A stretch of DNA of 56,353 nt from Glycomyces buryatensis (GCF_004912275.1 NZ_STGY01000041.1:84492-140844); one strand, 5' to 3'. Shown: positions 18,135 through 27,792, counted from the stretch's first letter. Notes: generated from the letters alone by a model not told the origin. Translations and numbers: made by a program.

Positions 18135-19333
18135 GGTCGTCCTCCGGGTGAGGGGAACACTGCGTCGAGTGCGGCGATGAGTTTGTCGCAGAACTCGTCG
18201 AGCTCGGTCTGGGTCATGGTGAGGGCGGGCGCGATCCGGACCGTGTCGGGCCGGGGCGCGTTGGCGAGGACGCCGAGTCCGATGAGGTGGTCGACGGCTT
18301 CGGCCGCGACGGGCTCGGTGAGGGCGATGCCCCGCCACAGGGCCTGGCCGCGGATCTCGGCGACCCGGGGGTCGGCACCGAGCCGCGCGTCGAGGTGCTC
18401 GCCCAGCGCGAGGACATTCTCGAGTAGGTGCTCCCGCTCGATCGTGTCGATCACGGCCAGCGATGCCGCGCAGGCGATCGGGTTGCCGCCGAAGGTGGAG
18501 CCGTGCACGCCCTTCGTGAAGAGCGCGGCGGCCTCGTCGGTGGCGAGGACCGCGCCGATCGGGACGCCGCCGCCGAGCCCCTTGGCGAGGGTCACGACGT
18601 CCGGGACGATGCCCTCGGCGTGGTGGGCGAACCAGGCACCCGTCCGGCCGAAGCCGCACTGGATCTCGTCGAGGATCAGCAGCGCGCCGTTCGCGGTGGT
18701 GAGTTCCCTTGCGGCCTTGAGGTATCCGGCGGGCGCGGGCATGACACCGGTCTCGCCTTGCGTGGGTTCGAAGAACACGGCTGCGACGGTGTCGTCCACG
18801 GCGGCCTTGAGGGCCTCGAGGTCGCCGTAGGGCACGAACACGACGTCGCGGCCCAGCGGTTCGAACGGCTCCCGGATCGCGGCCTTGCCGGTGATCGAGA
18901 GCGCCCCGAGGGTCCGGCCGTGGAAGCCGTTCTCGGTCGCGACGACCTTGGTGCGGCCGGTCTGCTTGCCGTGGAGGATCGCGAGCTTGAGCGCGGCCTC
19001 GTTGGCCTCGGTGCCGGAATTGCACAGGTAGACCCTGCCGGCGTTGCCCCACAGGTCGAGGAGCTTCTCGGCGAGCTCGATCTCCTTCTCGTGCATGAAG
19101 AGGTTGGAGGTGTGGGCGAGCCGGGCGGCCTGGGTGCTGACGGCCTCGACCAGCGCGGGGTGGTTGTGGCCGAGGCTGGAGACGGCGATGCCACCGATCA
19201 TGTCCAGGTAGGTATTGCCGTCAACATCGGTGACATAGCGGCCCTCGCCTTCGCGGAGGGCGACCGGCGGAAGGCCGTAGTTGCCCATGAGGGAGGCGGA
19301 GAACCGCTGCTTGATTTCGTCTGAATAGGTCAT
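18131..19333 (-). CDS. argD: Acetylornithine aminotransferase
   Basis: A PLP-dependent class III aminotransferase that converts N-acetylglutamate semialdehyde to N-acetylornithine. The 400-residue protein shows the cofactor-binding [23 protein letters not shown] and [11 protein letters not shown], with the Schiff-base Lys in [14 protein letters not shown]. The ATG at 19333 overlaps the argB stop by 4 bases. Length is normal. Confidence 0.97.
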   Translation of the reverse strand: MTYSDEIKQRFSASLMGNYGLPPVALREGEGRYVTDVDGNTYLDMIGGIAVSSLGHNHPALVEAVSTQAARLAHTSNLFMHEKEIELAEKLLDLWGNAGRVYLCNSGTEANEAALKLAILHGKQTGRTKVVATENGFHGRTLGALSITGKAAIREPFEPLGRDVVFVPYGDLEALKAAVDDTVAAVFFEPTQGETGVMPAPAGYLKAARELTTANGALLILDEIQCGFGRTGAWFAHHAEGIVPDVVTLAKGLGGGVPIGAVLATDEAAALFTKGVHGSTFGGNPIACAASLAVIDTIEREHLLENVLALGEHLDARLGADPRVAEIRGQALWRGIALTEPVAAEAVDHLIGLGVLANAPRPDTVRIAPALTMTQTELDEFCDKLIAALDAVFPSPGGRP

Positions 19334-20229
19334 TTCGACTCCACGACCATCGTGCCGACGCCGTCGGTGGTGAAGATTTCCAGCAGCGTCGAGTGGGGGA
19401 CGCGCCCGTCGATGACGTGCGCCTGGGGGACGCCGCCCTTGACGGCCCTGAGGCAGGCCTCCATCTTCGGGACCATGCCCGATTGGAGGCGCGGCAGCAG
19501 TTCGGCGAGGTGGGGGGCGGTGATCTGCCGCAGCAGCGAGCCGCGGTCGGGCCAGTTCTCGTAGAGCCCTTCGACATCGGTGAGGACGATCAGCTTCTGG
19601 GCGCCGAGGGCCTCGGCCAGGGCCGCGGCGGCGGTGTCGGCGTTGAGGTTGTAGAGGACGCCCTCGTGGTCGAGCGCGACGGTGGAGACGACGGGGATGC
19701 GCCCGGCGGCGATGAGGTCGGCGATGGCGGTGGTGTTGACGCTGGCGACGTCGCCGACCCGGCCGACGTCGACCCGTTCGCCCTCGACCTGGGCCCACCG
19801 GCGCTTGGCGGTGAAGAGCTGGGCGTCCTCGCCGCTCATGCCGACCGCGTGGGGGCCGTGGTTGTTGATGAGCCCGACCAGTTCACGCCCGACCTGGCCG
19901 ACCAGGACCATCCGGACCACATCGGCGGCCTCGGGGGTGGTGACGCGCAGGCCGCCCTTGAACTCCGAGGCGATGTCGAGCTTGGCGAGCATGGCCGAGA
20001 TCTGCGGGCCGCCGCCGTGGACGACGACGGGCTTGATGCCGACGTAGTGCAGGAACACCATGTCGGCGGCGAAGGCGGCCTGAAGCTCGGGGTTGATCAT
20101 GGCGTTGCCGCCGTATTTGACGACGACGGTGGCGCCGGCGAACCGCTGCAGCCAGGGCAGGGCCTCGACCAGCGTCTCGGCCTTACCGAGCGCGTCTTTC
20201 AGGTGGGGGGCGAGATCTTCAAGACTCAT
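19330..20229 (-). CDS. argB: Acetylglutamate kinase
   Basis: Phosphorylates N-acetylglutamate, the usual arginine-feedback-controlled step. The 299-residue product has the amino-acid-kinase signatures [18 protein letters not shown] and the C-terminal nucleotide-binding region [12 protein letters not shown]. The ATG at 20229 has GGAG 9 bases upstream. A 69-base gap separates it from argJ, the only gap of more than one base between genes in the operon. Confidence 0.97.
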   Translation of the reverse strand: MSLEDLAPHLKDALGKAETLVEALPWLQRFAGATVVVKYGGNAMINPELQAAFAADMVFLHYVGIKPVVVHGGGPQISAMLAKLDIASEFKGGLRVTTPEAADVVRMVLVGQVGRELVGLINNHGPHAVGMSGEDAQLFTAKRRWAQVEGERVDVGRVGDVASVNTTAIADLIAAGRIPVVSTVALDHEGVLYNLNADTAAAALAEALGAQKLIVLTDVEGLYENWPDRGSLLRQITAPHLAELLPRLQSGMVPKMEACLRAVKGGVPQAHVIDGRVPHSTLLEIFTTDGVGTMVVESK

Positions 20230-20298
20230 CGGCGTTTACTCCGGTTCGAGGGCAGGCGAGCGAAGCGAGCCGGCTGGGTGCGGTGTCGGGTGCGGGCC

Positions 20299-21453
20299 TC
20301 ATGTGGAGTACGCCGAGTTCTCATGGACGTAGTCGTGGGACAGGTCGTTGGTCCAGATCGTGGCCTGGGCGGCGCCATTGTGGAGCTCGATATCGATCGC
20401 GACGGCCCGGCCCTTGAGGTCGACATTGTCGCGGCTCTCGCCCGCGGCGCCGGCCTTGCAGATCCACACGCCGTTGACGGCGACGTCGACTTCGTCGGCG
20501 TCGAACGGGGCCTTGGAGGTCCCGACGGCGGCGAGGATGCGGCCCCAGTTGGGGTCGCAGCCGAACATGGCGGTCTTGACGAGGTTGTCGCGGGCGACGC
20601 AGCGGGCGACCTCGACGGCGTCGTCCTCGGTCTCGGCCCCGGACACGGTGATCGTGATGTCCTTCGTGGAGCCCTCGGCGTCGGCCAGCAGCTGCCCCGC
20701 GAGATCCTGGCAGAGCTCGGAGAGCGCGGAGATGAACTCGTCGGGTGCCGCTGTGACGCCGGAGGCGCCGGAGGCGAGCAGGAGGACGGTGTCGTTGGTG
20801 GACATGGAGCCGTCGGAGTCGAGCCGGTCGAAGGAGTAGCGGCAGGCGGTGCCGAGGGCGGCGTCCGCGAGCTCGGCGTCGATGACGGCGTCGGTCGTGA
20901 GGACGACGAGCATGGTGGCGAGGCCGGGGGCGAGCATGCCCGCGCCCTTGGCGATCCCGCCGATCTTCCAGCCGCCGGGGCCGGTGACGACCGCGTTCTT
21001 GGCGACGGTGTCGGTGGTCATGATGGCCGTCGCGGCGGCCTCGCCGCCGTCCTCGGTGAGCGCGGCGGCGGCCGCGTCGATACCGGGGAGGAGCTTGCCC
21101 ATCGGGAGGCGTTCGCCGATGAGGCCGGTGGAGCAGACCGCGACTTCGACTGCGCCGCAGCCGAGGACGGCGGCGACCTTCTCGGCGGTGGCGTGGGTGT
21201 CCTGGAAGCCCTCGGCCCCGGTGCAGGCGTTGGCGCCGCCGGAGTTGAGGACGACGGCCTTGAGCTTGCCGTAGGTCATGACCTGCTGGGTCCACTTGAT
21301 CGGCGCGGCCTTGACCCGGTTGCCGGTGAAGCGGCCGGCGGCCACCTGGGACGGCCCTTCGTTGACGACGAGCGCGAGGTCGGACTTGCCGGAGGGCTTG
21401 AGCCCGGCGGTCACACCGGAGGCCTTGAAGCCCTTGGGAGTCGTGATGGTCAC
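20299..21453 (-). CDS. argJ: Bifunctional ornithine acetyltransferase/N-acetylglutamate synthase
   Basis: Recycles the acetyl group from N-acetylornithine to glutamate and may also use acetyl-CoA. The 384-residue precursor contains the self-cleavage neighbourhood GMLAPGLATMLVVL, where ArgJ proteins split before the Thr of ATML. It also has the N-terminal GFKASGVTAGLK and the C-terminal DPNWGRILAAVG motifs. The GTG at 21453 overlaps the argC stop as GTGA. Presence of ArgJ means the pathway is cyclic; no separate argA or argE is in the window. Confidence 0.97.
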   Translation of the reverse strand: MTITTPKGFKASGVTAGLKPSGKSDLALVVNEGPSQVAAGRFTGNRVKAAPIKWTQQVMTYGKLKAVVLNSGGANACTGAEGFQDTHATAEKVAAVLGCGAVEVAVCSTGLIGERLPMGKLLPGIDAAAAALTEDGGEAAATAIMTTDTVAKNAVVTGPGGWKIGGIAKGAGMLAPGLATMLVVLTTDAVIDAELADAALGTACRYSFDRLDSDGSMSTNDTVLLLASGASGVTAAPDEFISALSELCQDLAGQLLADAEGSTKDITITVSGAETEDDAVEVARCVARDNLVKTAMFGCDPNWGRILAAVGTSKAPFDADEVDVAVNGVWICKAGAAGESRDNVDLKGRAVAIDIELHNGAAQATIWTNDLSHDYVHENSAYST

Positions 21454-22463
21454 GGCGCAACTCCGTTCACGGTGAGGCCGGCGGCCTCGGGGAGTCCGAG
21501 CATGAGGTTGGCGCACTGGACGACCTGTCCGGCGGCGCCCTTGCCGAGGTTGTCGATCGCGGCGGTCACGATGATCCGGCCGGAGTCGCGGTCGACGGTG
21601 CCCTGGACTTGGACGGCGTTGGTGCCGTAGGTCGAAGCCGTCGCGGGCCACGCCCCCTCGGCGAGCAGGTGCACGAAGTGCTCGCCGTCGTAGGCCTTGG
21701 ACAGGGCGGCCCGCACGTCGGCGGCGGTCACGTCACCGGCGGGCCTGGCGGTCACCGTCGAGATGATGCCGCGGGGCATGGGGGCCAGCAGCGGCGTCAT
21801 CGACAGGCTCGTCGCCCCGGTGGCCTGCTTGATCTCGGGCACGTGCTGGTGGGCGCCGACCTTGTAGGGGCTCATCGAGCCGATGACCTCGCTGGCCAGC
21901 AGGTTCTTCTTGGGCGAGTTCCCGGCTCCGGAGGTACCGGAGGCGGCGACCACGACCACATCACTCGGGTCGGCGATCCCCGCGTCGAGAAGGGGCCGCA
22001 ATGCCAGGATGGTCGCGACGGCGTAGCAGCCGGTCGCGGCGACCCGGTTCGAAGCGGCGATGGCCTCCCGCTGGCCCGCCAGCTCGGGCAGGCCGTAGGT
22101 CCAGGCCCCGGCGTGGGGGCCGGGGTAGTAGGCCTCCCAGGCGGCGGCGTCTTCGAGCCGGTGGTCCGCTCCGAGGTCGACGACCTTGAGATCGGCGGGG
22201 AGCTGCGCGGCCAGCGCGGCGGACTGGCCGTGCGGGAGGGTCATGATGACCAGGTCGGCGCCGGAGAGCGCCTCCGGGGTGGTCTCGCAGAAACGTCGGT
22301 CGCCGTAGGCGGTCAGGTGGGGGTGGACTGCGGTGATCGACTCACCGGCCTGGCTGTGCGCACTGGCGGCTACGACTTCGAGCTGCGGGTGATCTGCGAG
22401 AATCCGCAGCACCTCGCCGCCCGCGTAACCGCTGGCGCCTGCCACGGCGACCTGATACGTCAC
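21450..22463 (-). CDS. argC: N-acetyl-gamma-glutamyl-phosphate reductase
   Basis: NADPH-dependent reductase of the third step and first gene of the operon. The 337-residue protein starts VTYQVAVAGASGYAGGEVLR with the dinucleotide-binding Gly motif, and has the catalytic Cys in VAATGCYAVA. The GTG at 22463 is preferred over the ATG at 22493 because a perfect GGAGG lies 6 bases upstream of it (22474-22470) and the longer version would overlap the promoter. The ARG box lies just upstream. Confidence 0.96.
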   Translation of the reverse strand: MTYQVAVAGASGYAGGEVLRILADHPQLEVVAASAHSQAGESITAVHPHLTAYGDRRFCETTPEALSGADLVIMTLPHGQSAALAAQLPADLKVVDLGADHRLEDAAAWEAYYPGPHAGAWTYGLPELAGQREAIAASNRVAATGCYAVATILALRPLLDAGIADPSDVVVVAASGTSGAGNSPKKNLLASEVIGSMSPYKVGAHQHVPEIKQATGATSLSMTPLLAPMPRGIISTVTARPAGDVTAADVRAALSKAYDGEHFVHLLAEGAWPATASTYGTNAVQVQGTVDRDSGRIIVTAAIDNLGKGAAGQVVQCANLMLGLPEAAGLTVNGVAP

Positions 22464-22478
22464 TGGAAACCTCCGTCT

Positions 22479-22525
22479 TGAATGACTATGCATCCAACTG
22501 TATCAGCATCCATGTCGGAGTCGAT
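22479..22525 (-). promoter_or_regulatory. ARG box and promoter of the arginine operon
   Basis: On the - strand TGCATAGTCATTCA (22492-22479) matches the ArgR half sites TGAAT/ATTCA at nine of ten positions. A -10 TACAGT lies at 22502-22497, with a weak -35 ATCGAC 17 bases upstream (22525-22520). The box therefore covers the predicted start (about 22490) and sits between it and the argC ribosome binding site, the expected place for repression. Confidence 0.6.
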
Positions 22526-22555
22526 AGCGACTTTCCACACTTTGGGAGTCGAGCA

Positions 22556-23197
22556 TTATTCCTGTTCACGGGCGAAAATGGCCGCCTGGACGCGGCTGCT
22601 GAGACCGAGCTTGGCCAGCAGGTGCGTCACATGCGATTTCACCGTGGCCTCGGCCATCCCGAGCTGGGCGGCGATCTCGGCGTTGGCCAGGCCCTCGCTG
22701 ATAAGGGCCAGGACCTCGCGCTCGCGGGGCGTCAGGGAGGCCAGGCCGTCGCCGTCGACGGGAATCGGCGCGTAGGCGGGGCGGGCGCGGGCGAACTCGG
22801 CGATGAGGCCCCGGGTGACGGCCGGGGAGATCAGGCCGTCACCCCGCGCGACGACGCGGACCGCGTCGACCAGGGTTTCGGCGTCGGCGTCCTTGAGCAG
22901 GAATCCGCTCGCACCGGCGCGAAGCGCGTCGAAGACGTTCGCCTCCTCGCCGTAGCTGGTCAGTATGAGCACGTCCGTGACCCCGCGCAGCTCTGCGGCG
23001 GCCGCGATGCCGTCCTGGCGGGGCATCCGGATGTCCATGACGACCACGTCGGGCCGCACGGAGCGGGCCAGCTCGACCGCCTCGAACCCGTCGGCGGCCT
23101 CGGCGACCACCTCGATGTCGTCGGCGCTGTCGAGGAGCATTCGCAGGCCGGCGCGGACGGCCGCATGGTCATCGGCGAGCAGGACCTTGATCGGCAT
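22556..23197 (-). CDS. NarL/LuxR-family response regulator
   Basis: A 213-residue regulator with a receiver domain (DD at residues 9-10, phospho-acceptor Asp55 in VMDIRMPR, Lys in FLLKDAD) and a C-terminal LuxR helix-turn-helix (LTPREREVLALISEGLANAEIA, then EATVKSHVTHLLAKLG). It starts 6 bases after the kinase stop with GGAG upstream. Its regulon is not shown by the sequence. Confidence 0.95.
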   Translation of the reverse strand: MPIKVLLADDHAAVRAGLRMLLDSADDIEVVAEAADGFEAVELARSVRPDVVVMDIRMPRQDGIAAAAELRGVTDVLILTSYGEEANVFDALRAGASGFLLKDADAETLVDAVRVVARGDGLISPAVTRGLIAEFARARPAYAPIPVDGDGLASLTPREREVLALISEGLANAEIAAQLGMAEATVKSHVTHLLAKLGLSSRVQAAIFAREQE

Positions 23198-23203
23198 CTG
23201 GGT

Positions 23204-24397
23204 TCACTCCGGTTCGGTTGGCGGCGGCGTTGCGGTTCGGCCGACGGCTACCGGGTCTCCGGTCGGGATCTCGGCCCGGACCCGCCAGCGTCTTCCGTCG
23301 GGCCCGGCCCGGACCGTACCGCCCAGCAATCGGACCCGTTCGGTCATGCCCACCAGTCCCGCACCGCCGCTTGGGAAGGGGACGGCCGCGGTGTCGACGG
23401 CGTTCTCCACGGCCACCGTCAATCGCCCCGGAGCGCAGGCGATCTCGACCGATGCGTCCGAGCCGTACTTCAGTGCGTTCGTCAGTGCTTCCTGGACCAC
23501 CCGGAAGGCGGCGGTCTCGACCTCCCCGGGCAGGTCCGCGAACTCCCCCGACGTCGCGAAATCGACCTTGAGCCCGACCCTGCGCATCCGCTCGACCAGC
23601 TGCGGCACCTGGTCGAGCCGGTAGGAGGCCAGCTCCTCCTCCGAGTCGGCGGCGCGCAGCAGTCCGATGATGCGGCGCAGCTCGGCCAGCCCTTCCACGC
23701 TGCTCTGCCGGATCGCGGCCACGGATCGGCGCACCGTCTCCGCGTCCAGGTCCCTGCGGGACTGCAGGCCGGTGGACTGCAAGGCGATCGCGCTCAGGTA
23801 GTTCGCGACGGTGTCGTGCAGTTCGCGGGCCATGAGGGTGCGCTCGCGCAGCACCGCCTCGCGTCGGCGCACGTCGGCCAGGCTCGCGGCCTGCTGGGCG
23901 CGCTCGGCCTCCAGCTCCGCCCGGTCGTGGGCCTGGCGGACGATGACGCCGGTACCGATCGGGGAGAGCAGGATGATCGCGGCGATCGCGGCGGTACTGA
24001 GCGTCCCGCCGGCGTCCCGGCTCTCCACGCCTATCCAGACGGCGGCACCGAGGACGAGCATGGACGCGGCCGCGAACAGGAGGCGAGTCCGCTCTCGTGG
24101 ACCGTAACGCACGTAGGAGTAGATGTTGTCGGTGTAGACGCACACCGTCACCAGCGAGAAGCCGATGAACACCTCGGCTCCGAAACCCACCGTCCCCAGC
24201 GCCAGGCACCAACCGGGGGCCGACCGCCGAATGACCACGCCCAGGCAGACCAGGCCGAGCGGCACGAACCGCACCGCGAGCGGGACCTCCTGGTAGGGCT
24301 CGAAGCTGCCCAGCCCGATTAGGACGGCACCGATCGCGAACAGCAGCACCGCGGCGATGAGGTCGCCGCGCCTGACGCGACCCAGTGGACTGTTCAT
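23204..24397 (-). CDS. NarL-type sensor histidine kinase
   Basis: A 397-residue membrane kinase. About five hydrophobic segments fill residues 12-155, a short coiled linker follows, then the HisKA_3 helix with His194 in ARELHDTVANYLSAI. The ATPase domain has ALTNALKYGSDA (N box) and GAGLVGMTERVRLLGG (G box). It is the first gene of an operon with the downstream response regulator. It is divergent from the DUF2568 gene across 172 bases. The signal is unknown. Confidence 0.93.
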   Translation of the reverse strand: MNSPLGRVRRGDLIAAVLLFAIGAVLIGLGSFEPYQEVPLAVRFVPLGLVCLGVVIRRSAPGWCLALGTVGFGAEVFIGFSLVTVCVYTDNIYSYVRYGPRERTRLLFAAASMLVLGAAVWIGVESRDAGGTLSTAAIAAIILLSPIGTGVIVRQAHDRAELEAERAQQAASLADVRRREAVLRERTLMARELHDTVANYLSAIALQSTGLQSRRDLDAETVRRSVAAIRQSSVEGLAELRRIIGLLRAADSEEELASYRLDQVPQLVERMRRVGLKVDFATSGEFADLPGEVETAAFRVVQEALTNALKYGSDASVEIACAPGRLTVAVENAVDTAAVPFPSGGAGLVGMTERVRLLGGTVRAGPDGRRWRVRAEIPTGDPVAVGRTATPPPTEPE

Positions 24398-24569
24398 ACC
24401 TCAATCCCATCATGGGAGTTCCGCCGCGGCGTCGACCTCGGTGCCGAGACCGGTCTCCTACTTTGGTCGCAGACGCCGCGGCGCCTCGGCATCACCGGAC
24501 CGGACGAGTCCGACGGTTCCACGGCCGCCCACCGCGAACCGTCCGAATCGGAGCACGCATCATATTCAC

Positions 24570-24995
24570 ATGAGCGAAGCCGATGAACCGGTCCGAGGCG
24601 GCAGGCCACCGGAGCCCGAATGGGCCCCCTTCACCGGGGCCGCGCGCGGCCTGGTCATGGGGAACGCGCTCCTGGCGTTCGCGCTCGAACTCGCGATGCT
24701 CGTCTTCATCGGCTGGTGGGCGCTCGCGCTCGATTTGCACCTGGCGCTGCGGTTGCTCATCGCCGTCGCATCGATCGGCGCGGTGGCGGTACTCTGGGGA
24801 GCCTTCGCATCGCCGAAGGCGCGCTTCGAGTTGCCCGTGTACGGCGTCCTCGCGGTCAAGGCGGTGGCGTTCGCGGCGGGTGCGTTGGCGCTGTGGGGCG
24901 TCGGCCTACCGGTTGCGGCCATCGCCTTCGCGGTGCTCGCGGCCTCGAATACCGCGGTGGTCACGATCGTCAGAACCAGGCCGATGGCCGAGTAG
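24570..24995 (+). CDS. DUF2568-like (YrdB-type) membrane protein
   Basis: A 141-residue protein with a hydrophilic N-terminal 25 residues and four hydrophobic helices. The pattern ALAFALELAML ... LWGAFASPKARFELP ... is typical of DUF2568/YrdB proteins. Function unknown. The ATG at 24570 starts MSEADEPVRGG and has no Shine-Dalgarno; an AT-rich CATATT just upstream suggests a short or absent leader. Confidence 0.75.
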   Translation: MSEADEPVRGGRPPEPEWAPFTGAARGLVMGNALLAFALELAMLVFIGWWALALDLHLALRLLIAVASIGAVAVLWGAFASPKARFELPVYGVLAVKAVAFAAGALALWGVGLPVAAIAFAVLAASNTAVVTIVRTRPMAE

Positions 24996-25025
24996 GGACG
25001 TCGAGGGATCCGTGGTCGACATCGG

Positions 25026-25718
25026 TCACGCCGTCGAAGGGGTCGGCACGTCATCCCCGTGCGCCGGTCCCTCGCGCCATTTCCGCTCCCGGTCCAGCAG
25101 CGGGGAGAAGGCCCACCAGCACAGCAGTGCCACGCCGATGCCGGTGGCGACGCCGCCGATCGTGTCCGAAGGCCAGTGGGCGTGCAGCCAAGTGCGCGAC
25201 CACATCATGGCGAGCACCAGGACCGTGGCCGCCGGCCACCACCAGCGCGAGGCGGCGACAGGTATGGCGACCACCGCCAGCGCCACCACGAACGCGGCCT
25301 CGTGCGAGGCGTGGCCCGACGGGAACGACAGGGAGGCGATCTCGATCATGCGGTCGGCCGGGCGGGGACGCTGCCCGATGAGCTTGAATCCCTCGGTGAC
25401 CAGGTGGCCGGCGACCAGGGCGGCGGCGAAGAACAGCGCCGATCGCCAGCGCCACCGGGCGAGCAGGACGATCACGATCGCCGCCTCGATGATCCGGCCG
25501 ACCCAGCCGCCCAGTCGGTCGAATCCGACCGCTGTCGTCCACAGGGGACCGTCTCGGTCACTGCTGCCCATGAGGCCCAGCCAGGCGTCGTCGAATCCCT
25601 GGAACGGCGGGGCGCCCGGGTCGGCGCGTACCCACAGGGCGAGCGCGAGCACCGCCAGCGGCAACGAGAACGCCACGGGCAAGGCGAGCCTGGATTCGGG
25701 GAACTTCCGGGGCAGCAA
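25026..25718 (-). CDS. PAP2-family membrane phosphatase
   Basis: A 230-residue integral membrane protein with all three acid-phosphatase motifs of the PAP2 superfamily: KLIGQRPRP, SFPSGHA (catalytic His) and SRTWLHAHWPSD (nucleophilic His). About six TM helices surround them. Such enzymes dephosphorylate lipid phosphates such as undecaprenyl pyrophosphate or phosphatidic acid on the outer face. The start is probably TTG at 25718, 13 bases after the DUF4190 gene; it is not certain, since no strong ribosome binding site is seen. Confidence 0.88.
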   Translation of the reverse strand: MLPRKFPESRLALPVAFSLPLAVLALALWVRADPGAPPFQGFDDAWLGLMGSSDRDGPLWTTAVGFDRLGGWVGRIIEAAIVIVLLARWRWRSALFFAAALVAGHLVTEGFKLIGQRPRPADRMIEIASLSFPSGHASHEAAFVVALAVVAIPVAASRWWWPAATVLVLAMMWSRTWLHAHWPSDTIGGVATGIGVALLCWWAFSPLLDRERKWREGPAHGDDVPTPSTA

Positions 25719-25731
25719 GAGCAGCGACCTA

Positions 25732-26112
25732 TTACGTCGCCGAGTTGAAGGCCGCGACTCCGAGGGTGATGATGAGGATGATGTAGAGGATCCAGAAGAT
25801 GGTGAAGGCCAGCGAGATCCAGCCGAAGATTCGGCCGGCCTTGGCGAGCGGGCGGCCGATGCCCATGCCCGCGTCGATCTCGCGCGCGGCGGCGCGGCCC
25901 ATGAAGAGCCCGATCAGGCCCAGCGGCGAGGTCATGAAGATCATGCCGCACACCATGGCCGCGACCGCTTTGGAGTTGATCTCGGGGCCGGCCGGATACG
26001 GCTGGTAGGGCATGCCGGGCTGCGGCATCTGCGGCTGCTGGCCGGGCGGGGGAGGCATCTGCGGGGGCTGCGATTGCTGCGGTTGTTGGCCGTAAGAGTC
26101 GGGCATGGACAT
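25732..26112 (-). CDS. DUF4190-type small membrane protein
   Basis: A 126-residue protein with a Pro/Gln-rich cytoplasmic N-terminus of about 45 residues (MSMPDSYGQQPQ and onward), then two TM helices around GLIGLFMGRAAAREID, the DUF4190 layout. Function unknown. The ATG at 26112 has GGAG 9 bases upstream, better than the GTG/ATG choices nearby. It is probably co-transcribed with the PAP2 gene downstream. Confidence 0.75.
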   Translation of the reverse strand: MSMPDSYGQQPQQSQPPQMPPPPGQQPQMPQPGMPYQPYPAGPEINSKAVAAMVCGMIFMTSPLGLIGLFMGRAAAREIDAGMGIGRPLAKAGRIFGWISLAFTIFWILYIILIITLGVAAFNSAT

Positions 26113-26175
26113 TACGAACTCCATTCACTCTGAGTACATCGCGAATCATAAGCACACCAGGCCCCGGCGATCCGG

Positions 26176-27792
26176 TCAGCAGTTGGGGTCCAGCCAGTCG
26201 CATTCGGTCGGCGATTCACTCGGCTCCTCAGTGGTCGGTTCCGGTTCCGGTTCTTCAGAGGTGGTAGTGGGATCGGGTTCGGGTTCCTCGGTGGTCTCGT
26301 CATCGGTCGGCTCCTCCGACGAAGGTTCGTCCTCGGACGGCTCCTCGGTGGCGCCGCCGCAGGCCTCGGCCGTCGGGTTGACCTCACAATACTCGCTTTC
26401 GGGATCGATGGAGCCGTCGTCGTTCTCGATGCCGTCGGTGATGTCGCTGCCGGCCTTGACGGCGCCGTCGAATTCCTCCGGGGCGTAGTTGAACGCCTCG
26501 ATCGCGGTGTCGACCACGCTGCGCCACACCGGGACACCGGGCGGGTCGTCGTCTCCGCCGCCGCTTCCGCCGACCCAAGCGGCGACGCTCAGCTGCGGTA
26601 TGGCGCCGACGTACCAGGACTGCTCCGGATCGTCGGTCCATTCCCCGCTCAGGCCGAAGAAGTCGCGCTCCTCGAGGGCGTCGCCGCCGCCGAGGCCCAC
26701 GAATTGCAGGTCGCGGGCGGTGGTGGTGCTGATGGCCTGGAGGGAGGCGATGCCGCGGTCGGCCTCGACGGTATTGCCCTTGGCGTCCACGACACGATCG
26801 ATGAAGTGGGTGTCGGCGTAGACCCCGTCGCCGGCGATGGTGGCGTAGACGGCGGCCATGTCGAGCACGCTCACGGCGTAGGTGTCCAGGTCGGCGGCCT
26901 TGAGTCCGCTGTAGTCGGCGTCCTCTCCCGTGGGCCGGGCGGTGCCGTCCGCATCGGTGATCGCGGTGAGCCCCATGGCACTCGCGGTCTGGAGGACCGA
27001 TTCGGCACCGTACTGCTCCGCTATGTCGTCGACGGCGGCGGAGCGGGAATCGCGCACCGCGTCGGTCAGGGTGACATCGGAGTCCTCGTCGCTCCACCAC
27101 GAGTCGATGGAGGCGCCGTCCTGGAGAGCGGTGGCGGCGGTGACCATGTCGAACACCGAGGACGGCGGGTGCGGTGCGGCGGCGCCGACCTGGTCGGCGC
27201 CGGTCTCGGACTCGGCGCCGTAGTAGCACAGGACCGCGCCGCTGCCGGGTTCGACGGCGACGGCCCCGGCCTCGCCCTCTATGTCCTCGACGGCGGTCTG
27301 GAGGTCCTCGTCGATGGTGAGGGCGACGCGGTAGCCCTCGGGGTTGGCGCTCGCGTCGTAGAGGTCGTCCTCGCCGATGCCGTAGCGGGTTTCGAGTTCG
27401 GCGTAGGCGGTCTCGATCAGACCGGCATTGCGGTCCTCGAAGTCGTCGGGGACCGCTTCGCCGCTCGAGTACAGGAGCGCCGCCATCTCCTCGCCGCCCG
27501 AGCCGTAGCCGGGGTCGTCGCCGCCGAGGTTCGCGATGACGATGGAAAGACCGATGGCGAGCACGAGGCTGAACGTTCCGGCGATGATCAGGTGCCGCCT
27601 GCTGAAGTCGCGGGACTTGATGCGGCGGAAGGTCGCCGTCATTCCGGGGATCGAGAGCTCGAAATTCCCGGCGTGGCGCCCCGTTCCGGAGGGTCCCTGA
27701 CCTCGGGCGCCGGCCCGATGGCTGCCGCGGGCACCACGAGAGCCGGTGCGCCTCCGCCTACCACCAACGCGAGAGGGGTTCCGGTTTTCCAC
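26176..27792 (-). CDS. Penicillin-binding-protein-like transpeptidase with lost catalytic residues
   Basis: The 538-residue protein has an Arg/Gly-rich cytoplasmic tail (1-65), one TM helix (about 68-88), a PBP-type transpeptidase fold, and a Glu/Thr/Pro-rich tail (about 455-530) ending in a Cys pair. The fold is recognisable from TIDEDLQTAVED, GAVAVEPGSGAVLCYYG and SWYVGAIPQLSVAAWVGG. All three active-site motifs are altered. SxxK reads S212-V-F-D215, SxN reads S249-R-S251, and KTGT reads L381-S-G-E384. There is no glycosyltransferase domain. It is therefore probably a pseudoenzyme with a structural or regulatory envelope role. No frameshift is seen, so the frame looks under selection. Confidence 0.8.
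   Translation of the reverse strand: MENRNPSRVGGRRRRTGSRGARGSHRAGARGQGPSGTGRHAGNFELSIPGMTATFRRIKSRDFSRRHLIIAGTFSLVLAIGLSIVIANLGGDDPGYGSGGEEMAALLYSSGEAVPDDFEDRNAGLIETAYAELETRYGIGEDDLYDASANPEGYRVALTIDEDLQTAVEDIEGEAGAVAVEPGSGAVLCYYGAESETGADQVGAAAPHPPSSVFDMVTAATALQDGASIDSWWSDEDSDVTLTDAVRDSRSAAVDDIAEQYGAESVLQTASAMGLTAITDADGTARPTGEDADYSGLKAADLDTYAVSVLDMAAVYATIAGDGVYADTHFIDRVVDAKGNTVEADRGIASLQAISTTTARDLQFVGLGGGDALEERDFFGLSGEWTDDPEQSWYVGAIPQLSVAAWVGGSGGGDDDPPGVPVWRSVVDTAIEAFNYAPEEFDGAVKAGSDITDGIENDDGSIDPESEYCEVNPTAEACGGATEEPSEDEPSSEEPTDDETTEEPEPDPTTTSEEPEPEPTTEEPSESPTECDWLDPNC

Noticed and set aside
17184..19052. A 622-codon frame that extends argF upstream through argD
   Set aside because: Only the last 316 codons resemble ornithine carbamoyltransferase; the upstream part is antisense-frame sequence of argD and not a fusion protein.
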